Below, one piece after another: positions 1 to 11,260 of a stretch of 64,000 nt of DNA; the first letter of the stretch is position 1, and every line of letters begins with the position of its first letter. The stretch spans positions 97,501 to 161,500 of the forward strand of contig NW_026731824.1 of assembly GCF_028476545.1 (NCBI RefSeq), read 5' to 3'. This DNA comes from Physella acuta (taxonomy: Eukaryota > Mollusca > Gastropoda > Physidae). The notes under the pieces were generated by a model, which was not told the DNA's origin, did no database searches, and saw nothing but the letters and a program-made list of their open reading frames with translations. Made by a program: the position numbers and the translations under genes.

Positions 1-2098
1 CAATGTAGGGTGTGTGTGTTTATCCAACGTAAATAACTATATACCAATGTAGGGTGTGTGTGTGTGTTTATCCAACGTAAATAACTATATACCAATGTAG
101 GGTGTGTGTGTGTGTTTATCCAACGTAAATAACTATATACCAATGTAGGGTGTGTGTGTGTGTTTATCCAACGTAAATAACTATATACCAATGTAATGTG
201 TGTGTTTTTCTTCAACGTAAATAACTATATACCAATGTAGGGTGTGTGTGTGTGTGTTTATCCAACGTAAATAACTATATACCAATGTAGGGTGTGTGTG
301 TGTGTTTATCCAACGTAAATAACTATATACCAATGTAGTGTGTGTGTTTTTCTTCAACGTAAATAACTATATACCAATGTAGGGTGTGTGTGTGTGTTTA
401 TCCAACGTAAATAACTATATACCAATGTAGGGTGTGTGTGTGTGTTTATCCAACGTAAATAACTATATACCAATGTAGGGTGTGTGTGTGTGTGTTTATC
501 CAACGTAAATAACTATATACCAATGTAGGGTGTGTGTGTGTGTTTATCCAACGTAAATAACTATATACCAATGTAGGGTGTGTGTGTGTGTTTATCCAAC
601 GTAAATAACTATATACCAATGTAGGGTGTGTGTGTGTGTTTATCCAACGTAAATAACTATATACCAATGTAGGGTGTGTGTGTGTGTTTATCCAACGTAA
701 ATAACTATATACCAATGTAGGGTGTGTGTGTGTGTTTATCCAACGTAAATAACTATATACCAATGTAGGGTGTGTGTGTGTGTGTTTATCCAACGTAAAT
801 AACTATATACCAATGAAGGGTGTGTGTGTGTGTTTATCCAACGTAAATAACTATATACCAATGTAGGGTGTGTGTGTGTGTTTATCCAACGTAAATAACT
901 ATATACCAATGTAGGGTGTGTGTGTGTGTTTATCCAACGTAAATAACTATATACCAATGTAGGGTGTGTGTGTTTATCCAACGTAAATAACTATATACCA
1001 ATGTAGGGTGTGTGTGTGTGTTTATCCAACGTAAATAACTATATACCAATGTAGGGTGTGTGTGTGTTTTTCTCCAACGTAAATAACTATATACCAATGT
1101 AGGGTGTGTGTGTGTTTATCCAACGTAAATAACTATATACCAATGTAGGGTGTGTGTGTGTGTTTATCCAACGTAAATAACTATATACCAATGTAGGGTG
1201 TGTGTGTGTGTTTATCCAACGTAAATAACTATATACCAATGTAGGGTGTGTGTGTGTGTTTATCCAACGTAAATAACTATATACCAATGTAGGGTGTGTG
1301 TGTGTGTTTATCCAACGTAAATAACTATATACCAACGTAGGGTGTGTGTTTGTGTTTATCCAACGTAAATAACTATATACCAATGTAGGGTGTGTGTGTG
1401 TGTTTATCCAACGTAAATAACTATATACCAATGTAGGGTGTGTGTGTGTGTTTATCCAACGTAAATAACTATATACCAATGTAGGGTGTGTGTGTGTGTT
1501 TATCCAACGTAAATAACTATATACCAATGTAGGGTGTGTGTGTGTGTTTATCCAACGTAAATAACTATATACCAATGTAGGGTGTGTGTGTGTGTTTATC
1601 CAACGTAAATAACTATATACCAATGTAGGGTGTGTGTGTTTATCCAACGTAAATAACTATATACCAATGTAGGGTGTGTGTGTGTGTTTATCCAACGTAA
1701 ATAACTATATACCAATGTAGGGTGTGTGTGTGTGTTTATCCAACGTAAATAACTATATACCAATGTAGGGTGTGTGTGTGTGTTTATCCAACGTAAATAA
1801 CTATATACCAATGTAGGGTGTGTGTGTGTGTTTATCCAACGTAAATAACTATATACCAATGTAGGGTGTGTGTGTGTGTTTATCCAACGTAAATAACTAT
1901 ATACCAACGTAGGGTGTGTGTGTTTATCCAACGTAAATAACTATATACCAATGTAGGGTGTGTGTGTGTGTTTATCCAACGTAAATAACTATATACCAAT
2001 GTAGGGTGTGTGTGTGTGTTTCTCCAACGTAAATAACTATATACCAATGTAGGGTGTGTGTGTGTGTTTCTCCAACGTAAAAAACTATATACCAATGA
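1..2098. repeat. 48-bp minisatellite, about 43 copies
   Basis: A head-to-tail array fills the first 2.1 kb and is cut by the window edge. Each unit has an invariant AT-rich part (tttatccaacgtaaataac, then tatataccaatgtaggg) and a short (TG)n run. Length varies by 2-bp steps in the TG run; a few units carry point variants such as ttcttcaacg near 205 and 350. Because 48 is divisible by 3, long reading frames with a 16-residue repeat appear on the minus strand, but they follow repeat length and not coding constraint. Array boundaries are clear at the right end (2098). Confidence 0.97.
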
Positions 2099-2811
2099 AA
2101 AAATCTCTGCAGGCTACAAGAAAGATTCTATAATAGTCTTTTTTTTTACATTTTGACATAAAAAATAATAATTGGTGTTTCTTTTCCATTTACCATTTCG
2201 ATTTTAGGCGTAAAATTCAAGCATTCATGGAGTGAAAAAAAAAATTCACAATGCACATTTCAATCTAGCGTTGGTGGGGCCCCTTTAAACAGTTCTCTTG
2301 CCTCTTGGACAGTCCGTCCACCCCTGATTAGCGAGGTTTATGTTTGGTCACATGTGTCCAGTTTCTATGTTCTTTAACACAAACATGATACTGGGTTCAT
2401 CTTTGAATTTGAAATCGTGGCTGTATTTGATAAATGAATGTCTTGCTGATTTCCATTTCAAACAAATGCTTCACTGTAATCCTTCATAAATTACTTCTAC
2501 TTTTCATTAACGTATTTCTATTTATCACTTAGGTCCAACTCTATTATCTACAAGATAATACAAGCCATCGTAAACGGTCCCATCGATTCAGATTTAGGTC
2601 TAGATGAGTACAGCAAAATCAGTGGGGGAAAAGGAAAAAACCTCCACACAAACATCTGTCGCACTTGGGCAGTAAATAACGCTATTATTTCTCGAGATGG
2701 GAGGTTGAGATGGAAAGATAGATACCACAAATTCTGTCCCTGGTCCTTTAGTGAGATTTTGTTTTTCATTTGTGTGGTGGTAAATCTATTAGGCGTAGTA
2801 TCTCTCACTCT

Positions 2812-2815
<4 letters not shown>
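2099..2815. other. Unassigned single-copy sequence
   Basis: No gene, RNA or recognisable element seen. A minus-strand frame of 86 codons (2548-2808) has no domain, splice context or biased codon use that I can see. A short (TA)n run follows (2816-2847). Confidence 0.6.
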
Positions 2816-2847
<32 letters not shown>

Positions 2848-2850
<3 letters not shown>

Positions 2851-3930
2851 AATATATAAATCTCAATTCTGTATGTAATAAGTTTGTCGTTGACATACTA
2901 CGATGAATTTAAGTGTTAGATAGTTATAGTCCTTATGGTCTAAACTTATGAGTTAAAAAATTAATATTGAAAGTTTTGGGAAATAAATCTCATTTATCAA
3001 ACTGAAAGTAACAATTTTCGGCATGTTCATTAAACACAAGTTTAAAAAAAATATCATCTTTTACAAAAATTCTAATTATGTCTTTATTTAGTCCTATAAC
3101 ACTTACTTCCCTTTGATAAATTAGGAAAACACAATTACTTCCCTTTATAAAACCATTACATTAGTGGAAAAGAATTTACTTTTTATTACTTTGTTTTGGT
3201 GTTGGGAAAAAAAATAATTATATAGATAGCGGGGATTGATCAAGTGCAAATGTTGTAGGTATTTTACGGATAAGCTTGGAGTATTATAATTGTTCATTAA
3301 ATTGAAACAGGCGCGTTCGTTTAAGTGAGTGCAAAAGACTATGAATAAGTTGGGGTACTATAGTCGTTTATTAAGCTAAAACAGGCGATTCCGCCCCGGG
3401 CTAGACTGTGAGCACTTTGCGTTTATGTTCGCGTTAGTGTTTTCTTTGTGTTTAGGTTGGGTTTGCGTTAGTGGTTGCGGTTTGATTTGGTTCGTTTTTG
3501 TTCTTTCTTTTTTCGTTTTTGTTTGTGTTTTTCTCTTTGGGTTTGTATTTGTGTTTTTGGTTGGTTTTGCGTTTGGATTTGGTTTGTTTTCGTTTGCTTT
3601 TTCGTTTTTTGTGTGTTGTTATTGGTTGGTATTGGTGTTTGTGGTTGGGTTTGTTGTTAGGTTTTTGTTTTCGTTTGCTTTTTTGCTTGTTTTTTCTTTG
3701 TGTTTGTATTGGTGTTTGTGGTTGTGGTTGGGTTTGTTGTTAGGTTTTTGTTTTCGTTTGTATTTGTAATTGTGTTAGCGTTATGTTTGCGTTTTGTTGT
3801 TTTGGTTTTGGTTGGTTGTGGTTTGGGTGGGCAATGCCGGGTTTATGATGATTACTAAGCACACAGGTGATGGTCTTTAACAGAAAGGTTTTTCACAGAA
3901 GCCAGAGCAGGGCCTGCCCGGGACGGCTAG
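2848..3930 (+). mobile_element. Non-autonomous Helitron, family H1, copy A
   Basis: Begins TCTAATATATAAA directly after an A and ends GGGACGGCTAG directly before a T: the 5'-TC / CTRR-3' ends and A|T target expected of Helitrons. A second full copy lies inverted at 47537-48721 with the same termini (TCTATATATATAATATA at the start, CTAG at the end), so the ends are supported by comparison. The last 20 nt contain GC-rich inverted sequence (GGGC-CT-GCCC in this copy) that could form the small terminal hairpin. Both copies sit inside (TA)n tracts. The interior holds no helicase or Rep coding sequence; its right half is an extreme T/G-rich block. Confidence 0.75.
3420..3830 (+). repeat. T/G-only degenerate low-complexity block inside Helitron H1
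   Basis: About 400 bp almost free of A and C on the plus strand, made of degenerate gtttg/gtttttg/ggttg words. The same block, reverse-complemented, is in copy B (about 47700-48120). It generates overlapping hydrophobic pseudo-frames in all three phases, which marks it as non-coding. Strand asymmetry this strong can favour R-loops or G-rich structures; that is inference. Confidence 0.85.
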
Positions 3931-3940
3931 TATATATATA

Positions 3941-4024
<84 letters not shown>
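3931..4024. repeat. (TA)n microsatellite
   Basis: Nearly pure TA dinucleotide run with one interruption; it is the downstream flank of Helitron H1 copy A, probably the pre-existing target. Confidence 0.95.
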
Positions 4025-4027
<3 letters not shown>

Positions 4028-5035
4028 TCTGTGTTCGTGTATGTGTTGGTTCACGTATAAAAGGACAACATTATTTCTCTTGTTATATATATTTTCTGAA
4101 CTAATTTTTTCCAGTAGACTATTCGACTACATTACATGTTAGAGCCCATGTGACCTGGAGTCTACAACACGTTTCTATTGTACCGTGATGCGTAGAGCGA
4201 CCCACGCAGAGGCCTACACAAATATCGTAGCCATTGATAAATATTTACGTTTAGACTCGCAGTATCCGTGTACTTTTACACTAGCCTAATTTACTCCGAC
4301 ATTTTTGATAAAACCCGGGGTTTTGATGTCCCGGGGTGGGGTTGGTATCATTCGTTTTTATAGAAGTATATATTTTCCATATAAGTATATTATTATGTTG
4401 TCTTACTCTTCCAGTGGGGAGCGATGTGACTATAGGTCTCTCAACTTATCGATGTGAACTTGTGGTCTACGGGAGATAACCGTTAAAATGTGTTAGTTAT
4501 AAAAATATTATTTGCGTTATTTCCCTTATTATAGGGACTAACGAGATATACCTTCTGTATACCTTTTGATATGTTCACTTGTCTAACAGATCCGTTCTAG
4601 GTGAGGTTAAAAGCTACACATTTATGACCCCTGTCAACATGGAAGATGAACAAGAGTTTCTATGATGCTATGGTCCGGCGAATGACGGGAGAGTGTGTTC
4701 CGTTACTTGCCAGACGCCTGTATATCCCCTAAAGTAAACTAGGTACACATAACAGTTGACGATGCCCTTTTTTTCGAAACTTGAAATCTCAAACAATTTT
4801 TTACGTCGGTCTACGGGAGATAACTTTCAATATTTGTTTTCTTAAAATATTTTTTGAGTTATTTCCCTTAAGTTGTGTCATCGACAATCAGCATTTTTTT
4901 GTCCATTGATAGCTTCCAATAGATTTTTGTATATCTAAACAGAGTTTCTAACAGAAATCTCTTTTGGGGAACTCGCCCCTCACCCTATAATAATATAACA
5001 ATGTGAATTACTTCTGTGAACTATGATAGTAATTT
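4025..5035. other. No gene seen; short duplicated motif
   Basis: Two diverged copies of a ~75-bp segment starting ggtctacgggagataac lie at about 4460-4540 and 4805-4880, each ending with ttatttccctta. Otherwise nothing recognisable. Confidence 0.5.
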
Positions 5036-6245
5036 TTGGACTATAATGGTTATGTGTGGACTGTGAACTATGATGGTGATGTGTTTACAATGATGGTGAT
5101 GTGTAGACTGTGACAGTGTTGTGTGGACTGTCACAGTAAAGCGTGGACTGTGACATTGATGTGTGGACAGTGACATTAATGTGTAGACTGTGACAGTGAT
5201 GTGTAGACTGTGACAGTGATGTGTGGATTGTGACATTAATGTGTAGACTGTACAGGGATGTGTAGATGTGACATTGATGTGTGGACTGTGAAATTGATGT
5301 GTGGACTGTGACAGTGATGTGTAGACTGTACAGGGATGTGTAGATGTGACATTAATGTGTGGACTGTAACAGTGATGTGTAGACAGTGACATTGATGTGT
5401 ACACTGTGACAGTGATGTGTAGATTGTGACAGTGATGTGTAGACTGTGACAGTGATGTGTGGACTGTGACAGTGATGTGTAGACTGTGACATTGATGTGT
5501 GGACTGTGAAATTGATGTGTGGACTGTGACAGTGATGTGTAGACTGTACAGTGATGTGTAGATGTGACATTGATGTGTGGACTGTGACAGTGATGTGTAG
5601 ACTGTACAGTGATGTGTAGATGTGACATTGATGTGTGGACTGTGACAGTGATGTGTAGACTGTACAGTGATGTGTGGACTTTGACAGTGATGTGTGGACT
5701 GTGACAGTGATGTGTGGACTGTGACAGTGATGTGTAGACTGTGACAGTGATGTGTGGACTGTGACAGTGATGTGTAGACTGTGACAGTGATGTGTGGACT
5801 GTGACAGTGATGTGTAGACTGTGACAGTGATGTGTAGACTGATACATTGATGTGTGGACTGTGACAGTGATGTGTGGACTGTGACAGTGATGTGTAGACT
5901 GTACAGTGATGTGTGGACTTTGACAGTGATGTGTGGACTGTGACAGTGATGTGTAGACTGCGACAGTGATGTGTAGACTGTGACAGTGATGTGTGGACTG
6001 TGACAGTGATGTGTAGACTGTGACAGTGATGTGTGGACTGTGACAGTGATGTGTACACTGTGACAGTGATGTGTAGACTGTGACATTGATGTGTGGACTG
6101 TGACAGTGATGTTTGGACTGTGACAGTGATGTGTACACTGTGATGTGTACACTGTGACAGTGATGTGTAGACTGTGATGTGTAGACTGTGACAGTGACTG
6201 TGTAGACTGACAGTGATGTGTAGACTGTGACAGTGATGTTTGGAT
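5036..6245. repeat. 20-bp minisatellite, about 60 copies
   Basis: Tandem units of the form gtgatgtgtrgactgtgaca. The r position alternates irregularly between a and g, and some units are shortened (actgtaca, agatgtgacat), giving patches that look like higher-order blocks around 5235-5350 and 5540-5670. The 20-bp period is open on the minus strand in all three phases, so the long Ser/His/Thr-rich frames there are artefacts. Confidence 0.96.
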
Positions 6246-6604
6246 CACAGCGGTGATATGAAACTGTAAAGTTGGTATGTAAATGTAACTGTATGTTACC
6301 TACTTTCTGCGAGTGCAAAAACTTTCCAATCGGTGAACGACAGTCTTTTTGTCCATGTAAACATCAAGTACGAAACCTTAACGTACTTGAATTAATCCAC
6401 CCTAACTCTATGATTATGTTACACCTTGGTAACTTCACGGGTGAAGGACGATAAGACCCCCGCTACCTACAATACTTAACCATGATACTCTTGGTTGGTT
6501 TTCTAAACAAACCAGTTGCAAGGTACGGAGAGGCTGGGGGTTCACGTGGTTGTTGTTAACAGGGTGAAATCAAATGTTAGTTGGTTTTTACAAGCTTTTT
6601 TTTA
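6246..6604. other. No gene seen
   Basis: Single-copy-looking sequence between two tandem arrays; no domain, splice pattern or repeat recognised. Confidence 0.5.
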
Positions 6605-6611
6605 ACTTGCT

Positions 6612-6869
6612 TTCTCTGTCTGTCTGTCTGTCTGGTCTGTCTGGTCTGTCTGGTCTGTCTGGTCTGTCTGGTCTGTCTGGTCTGTCTGGTCTGTCTGGTC
6701 TGTCTGGTCTGTCTGGTCTGTCTGGTCTGTCTGGTCTGTCTGGTCTGTCTGGTCTGTCTGGTCTGTCTGGTCTGTCTGGTCTGTCTGGTCTGTCTGGTCT
6801 ATCTGGCTGCCTGTCTGTCTGTCTGTCTGTCTGCCTGCCTGCCTGCCTGTCTGTCTGTCTGTCTGTCTG
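6612..6869. repeat. 9-bp (CTGTCTGGT)n array passing into (CTGT/CTGC)n
   Basis: About 20 clean 9-bp units followed by tetranucleotide CTGT and CTGC runs. The short units clearly arose from the tetranucleotide. Frames through it encode only Leu-Ser-Gly or Val-Cys-Leu repeats. Confidence 0.95.
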
Positions 6870-6871
6870 GA

Positions 6872-6925
6872 TCAGTTTCTTCCAGGCATCTCTTCAGATG
6901 GGGAGGGGGGGGGAGTGTCGCTATA
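6872..6925 (+). mobile_element. Left-end fragment of CAGTGTTTCTTCC MITE
   Basis: cagtttcttccaggcatctc followed by a G run matches the left end of the hAT-like MITE seen whole at 55057-55270. The right end is missing. Confidence 0.6.
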
Positions 6926-7095
6926 TTATCTATTGGTTACCTTTACTAATATTAGGAAAAGACCCACGCTTTTATTTATAGATATTTAAATAGTAGTGTA
7001 TTATTACTTATTTTAAAGAAAATCATTTATTTTCTACTTTGTGTGCATTATTACATAAAAGCTTGTTATTAAAACAGTTTTTCTATTTGTTTTAT
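6926..7095 (+). repeat. Dispersed repeat R1, copy 1
   Basis: Aligns along its length with 62225-62395 (for example tttatttatag, tttattttct, acataaaagcttgttatt / acatacaagcttgttatt). A more distant relative is at about 26190-26285. Family unknown. Confidence 0.65.
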
Positions 7096-7316
7096 TATTA
7101 TGTTACAATGGTTGCTAAGTCTGTGTATGAAATAGTTGTCATTTACTTGTCTTGTATACATTGAGATCTATTGTTTTTTTATTTTGTCTGCATATTTGAC
7201 CCTACAGACAGCGTTATTCGCAAATATTGTGCCGGGTTTATAATATAAAATTTGAAAATATAATCTTATTACAAAATAAAGCCGATAGTAAAGTAAAGAT
7301 TCCTCTCTAGATCCAT

Positions 7317-7537
7317 TGGGCAGATGAAGTGGAGGTCATATGTTTCTTTACCTCGGCATATAAAGGGATAATGTGGTCAGCACTATGCCCAGCCGCCTTT
7401 ACTTTCCCTAACGTGAGTCAGGTACCCATCAGAGTTGGGTCTACTCAGGGACGTTCCACTAACTTGAACCAGGATTCGAACTCGAAACTAGCGGGTAAGC
7501 AATCTAGCGCTCCACCGCAAGGCCACGCCGTCCCACA
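7317..7537 (-). mobile_element. tRNA-derived SINE of gastropod type
   Basis: On the minus strand the element opens with a tRNA-like head: A-box-like GGCGTGGCCTTGCGGTGGAG, then a B box in cgagttcgaatcctgg. It continues into a body with CTGACTCACGTTAGGGAAAG, AGGCGGCTGGGCATAGTGC, and a distal part ending near CTCCACTTCATCTGCCC. This body resembles SINEs I know from pulmonate and other gastropod genomes; that is from memory and not from a search. The plus-strand frame across it (7329-7547) is not a gene. Confidence 0.75.
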
Positions 7538-7899
7538 AAGGCGATAGTGAATAGGTGAAAAGAAAAATTGTTGACGTTTAGATTTAAAAAATCGATAAGA
7601 AATATTTAAAACATGTAAATTATTTTAATGTATTATTGTGAGGGCGATCGGAATTTTGTATGACAAGGTATATGAACACACCAACAAAACTCTTTGCAGT
7701 TAGGTAATACAAGATGTTTTAAACATTAATCCTATTGCTTTCTCATCCTCCACAAACATCAACCGTCACTTCCCACCCCAACCTACACACATCTTTTCTC
7801 TTGCTCACAACACAACCGCTGTCACTCGACCAGTCGCTTCTCTTGTACCCTCGTTCACTCCATACAACAACATACACGTCAACACACGGTCTCGCATCT

Positions 7900-8470
7900 C
7901 GCGACAGGATAAATTTATTTATTGTATTCATTTATTCAATTACGGTCACAATAGTACCCACGGAGGCCTTTTTTCACATTGGTCGATTTAAAATAAACAA
8001 ATAAAACAACAATTTAATAACAGCATTTAAAAAAGCAATAGCATAGTAACGACATAGCAGTAACATAGCACTAAAAATGTGGAATAAAGAAATAATATTC
8101 CATAAAATAAGAATATAATAGATGAATGAGAAATGTTTCACTGAGTCAGTTAGAGAGGTCATTAAATAATTGTTGTTTTAGCTTAGATTTGAATATATTT
8201 TCAGATCTAGATAGTTTTATTTTGTTAGGAAGATTGTTCCACAAATTAGAACCAGAGTAGACAAAGCTATGTTTTTGGTAAAAAGTTGTATATGGGATCG
8301 GTAAATTAAGACGACGATTTAATATTGTGTTAAAAGAAAATAGGTCTGATAAGTAAGAGGGGACTGTTTTGTGGAATATTTTATATGAAAAAATTGCTTT
8401 AGTATATATAATCTTTTTATTTAATGGAAGTATATTAGTTGTAATAATACACCTTTCATACACATTATAT
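7900..8470 (-). mobile_element. CR1/L2-like LINE, 3' end of ORF2 and tail
   Basis: A 5'-truncated LINE remnant in minus orientation. The coding end (8146-8463) is followed by an AT-rich stretch that may be its 3' UTR. No polymerase motifs remain, so clade placement rests only on the C-terminal pattern. Confidence 0.65.
8146..8463 (-). pseudogene. C-terminal fragment of LINE ORF2 (CR1/L2 type)
   Basis: The 105-residue frame carries the tail typical of CR1/L2/Crack-type LINE polymerases: LPLNKKIIYTKAIFSYKIFH, PSYLSDLF, then FVYSGSNLWNNLPNKIK and FKSKLKQQLFND. In full elements this lies after the reverse transcriptase thumb. Here the upstream sequence does not continue into reverse transcriptase, so this is a dead-on-arrival, 5'-truncated copy. 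The frame ends in a normal stop. A host gene is unlikely because the pattern is highly LINE-specific. Confidence 0.75.
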
Positions 8471-8694
8471 CACCACAATTATATTAATGGACGTATTTTG
8501 TTCTATATAGAGATCTGCATTTTACCGCAACCCCTCCCTCTATCGTTCGCTAAACTACATCGCGGTATTCTATCCACTTAGCTTACACAATAATATACGT
8601 CGGCATGTGTTTCATATACGTGATTATACAGTTTATAAATAGAATGACTAAATGTAGGCCAGTGTTAAACGCGTGAATAAAACACTGAGTAAAG

Positions 8695-9370
8695 CTATCA
8701 ACATCAACGAATCTTAAACTCTTTATCGACATTAACGTATCCTAAAGAATTTATCGACATCAACGTATCCTAAAGAATTTATCGACATCAACGTATCCTA
8801 AACACTTTATCAACATCAACGTATCCTAAAGAATTTATCGACATCAACGTATCCTAAACACTTTATCAACATCAACGTATCCTAAACACTTTATCAACAT
8901 CAACGTATCCTAAAGAATTTATCGACATCAACGTATCCTAAACACTTTATCAACATCAACGTATCCTAAAGAATTTATCGACATCAACGTATCCTAAAGA
9001 ATTTATCGACATCAACGTATCCTAAAGAATTTATCGACATCAACGTATCCTAAAGAATTTATCGACATCAACGTATCCTAGACACTTTATCGACATTAAC
9101 GTATCCTAAAGAATTTATCGACATCAACGTATCCTAAACACTTTATCAACATCAACGTATCCTAAAGAATTTATCGACATCAACGTATCCTAAACAATTT
9201 ATCGACATCAACGTATCCTAAAGAATTTATCGACATCAACGTATCCTAAAGAATTTATCGACATCAACGTATCCTAGACACTTTATCGACATTAACGTAT
9301 CCTAAAGAATTTATCGACATCAACGTATCCTAAACACTTTATCAACATCAACGTATCCTAAACACTTGAA
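8695..9370. repeat. 28-bp minisatellite, about 24 copies, two variant types
   Basis: Units share acatcaacgtatccta and then either aagaatttatcg or aacactttatca; a rarer third type reads gacactttatcg. The block of a gacactttatcg unit followed by a cattaacg unit occurs twice (about 9080 and 9275), so multi-unit segments were duplicated. No long reading frame. Confidence 0.95.
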
Positions 9371-9654
9371 CACAATCGAGTCTATTTTCACGGTCCAGCG
9401 ATGCTCTAGACTCTAGGCAAAGTAGGACGGTCGTCTCATCAAGTCTTTTATCTACCTCGACATTTGTGTTTTCCCTGCATGGGTGATTTTTTTTAAAGCG
9501 ACCCACGCTGAAATCTACAATCAAATGTTGATCTACATATTTTTTGAATGAGTTTTTTTTTTATAACTTGCAACACATCAAGTTGACTATTTATTAATTT
9601 TAGATTTCGACGTATGTATGTGTTACATTTTGAAAAATAATACTATGATTATTA

Positions 9655-9800
9655 CAGTGTTTCTTCCAGACTTTCTTCTCATGGGGGGGGGGGGGGGGGT
9701 GGCACTAGAAATTCCCGGGAGGAGGACTACATTTTCCGGGGGGAAAGGGCGAGTACTGGTAAAAGTGTAGACTTTCTTCGGGGGGTTGAATCACATCGTG
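9655..9800 (+). mobile_element. CAGTGTTTCTTCC MITE, degraded copy
   Basis: Starts cagtgtttcttccag and continues with G runs separated by tagaaattcccggg and acattttccgggg, the same layout as the copies at 52990, 55057 and 30667. The right terminal repeat is not recognisable. Confidence 0.6.
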
Positions 9801-9987
9801 AAAAAGTTTTAAATATTAGAAAAAATCGTCTGAGATATTATTAAAATGTTGTCTTGTTATGCTCGAAACAGGATATCTCGATTTGTGGCAAATCTATCCC
9901 CATCTTCTCTGTAGAATCTCTTTGTTAGCTGGTAATCGGTGTAAACTACTTAGACAAAGGTATATGACAAATCAGTTTTATTTATAG

Positions 9988-10119
9988 AACAACTACATTC
10001 GACCAATGGATTGTCGTGACGTCAGTGTCTTACCCGATAGAACAAATGAAGTACCTGTCTCAAATCCCTGGATGGCGATTGGTTGTTGTGGGAGACAGGA
10101 AGACGCCGTTAAACGGGAG
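9988..10119 (+). pseudogene. DUF288/STELLO-like gene, upstream exon
   Basis: An exon preceded by acceptor tttatttatag and followed by donor AG|gtgagg. Read with one leading base it encodes TTTFDQWIVVTSVSYPIEQM, continuing KYLSQIPGWRLVVVGDRKTP. This is the start of the conserved N-terminal part of the DUF288 family (plant STELLO proteins, probable Golgi glycosyltransferase-like proteins that bind cellulose synthase; animal members are uncharacterised). The exon ends two bases into a codon. No sequence for the next part of the family domain, about 130 residues, is found before the 10731 exon, so this locus is either decayed or its middle exons were deleted. The identification is by family recall; the reading frame and splice sites are seen. 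Confidence 0.75.
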
Positions 10120-10450
10120 GTGAGGCAAATTTAATTTTCTAAGTATACTTTCTTTTTTTTTTATGCCTCACACACGTAACTTACAGCCTCAGTTTGCCTT
10201 GTCAAGTTCGCTTTAGTATTACAGTTTTCATCATCGGCTTGTGAGGACTGATACAGATTTACAATAGTATTAGTTCTTTCTGACAAGTACTTTCATTCAT
10301 TGAAGATGGTTTAATTATACTTAATACAAAACGTCTTCTTTCCCCTTTTTTTTTAACCAGAAAATGTAAATGTGTAATTAAATAGCGATTCAATTTTCTG
10401 TGGAGAGAAGAAAAAAAACGTAAAATACATACATACATATATATATACAT

Positions 10451-10569
<119 letters not shown>

Positions 10570-10730
10570 AAGACCAATTAAAAAATTATCTCACTACATA
10601 AATAACTTTTTATTAAACGCATTCACTTTTTGTGCATTTTTTATGATTCTTTAATTATTTCCTAATCAACAAACACTTTTAATTTTGTAGCTTGGAAGTA
10701 GCTTGGACACGCTCACAATCCATTGAACAG

Positions 10731-11260
10731 AAAACCCTGACATGGATGCTATTTTTAGATTGTCGAGGAAATCCCCGTCCGCCATTTTAAATGTGACCTT
10801 TGACCCACTAGCCCCGCCTGTGATTTTACCCGAGGGTGTGTTCAGCCCCTTCAACTCACAAAACACCCTGTTCCACCACGCCGCCTTCTGGGCTCTGTTT
10901 ATCCCGACCACAACCACATTCCGTGTCTGCGACATCTGGCGCGGCTACTGGGCCCAGAGGCTCATGTGGGAGGTTGGAGGCAGGCTGGCATTTTTCCCGG
11001 CCAACGCCTTTCAGAAACGTAATTCACATTCGTACCTTAAAGATGCTGAGCAAGAGAAGGACATGTGTTTCCGCACAGAAGAGTTACTTCAGTTTTTGAG
11101 AACCTGGGTCTGTGAGAAATGTTTTTCTTTCTTTCAGTGTGTGATAAAGGTGACCTCAGACAGGGTTAAGCGTCACTTTTCGAAACATTATGACGTCATG
11201 CTGGTCAGACAGTGGCATAGGACCTCAAACATTTGGGCAACACATAACCCAAACCAGTAA
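10731..11260 (+). pseudogene. DUF288/STELLO-like gene, downstream exon
   Basis: Read from acceptor cattgaacag, the frame gives NPDMDAIFRLSRKSP, then LPEGVFSPFNSQNTLFHHAA, FWALFIPTTTTFRVCDIWRG and YWAQRLMWEVGGRLAFFPAN. These are the signature blocks of the DUF288 domain (DxDAIFR, the N-S-Q-N-T block and the DIWRGYWAQRL block). It runs on to LLQFLRTW and DVMLVRQW. Two observations suggest decay: splicing directly from the 9988 exon leaves the domain out of frame with its middle missing, and just after LVRQW the family's usual continuation (DLKHLG) appears in another phase, implying a small frameshift near 11216. The frame then ends at 11260. The same DNA read antisense has an 89-codon frame, which is a shadow. 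GC content is clearly above the surroundings, as for a real former gene. Confidence 0.78.

Noticed and set aside
446-2095. Long minus-strand frames with a 16-residue repeat
   Set aside because: They follow a 48-bp tandem repeat; openness comes from unit length divisible by 3, with no start context or non-repeat domain.
3425-3769. Very hydrophobic 114-codon frame resembling a membrane protein
   Set aside because: Lies in a T/G-only block of a Helitron; all phases are open and give the same Phe/Val/Leu/Cys composition. The same holds for 47718-48122 on the minus strand.
5021-6318. Three overlapping Ser/His/Thr-rich frames of about 300-360 codons
   Set aside because: A 20-bp minisatellite lacking stops in any minus-strand phase; all three phases are equally open, so none shows coding selection.
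8695-9370. CRISPR-like array of short repeats
   Set aside because: Units are directly contiguous with no unique spacers; eukaryotic minisatellite. The same applies to 45310-46760, whose spacers are a few recurrent types.
10666-10935. 89-codon minus-strand frame
   Set aside because: Antisense to the DUF288 exon, which has recognisable family motifs on the plus strand.
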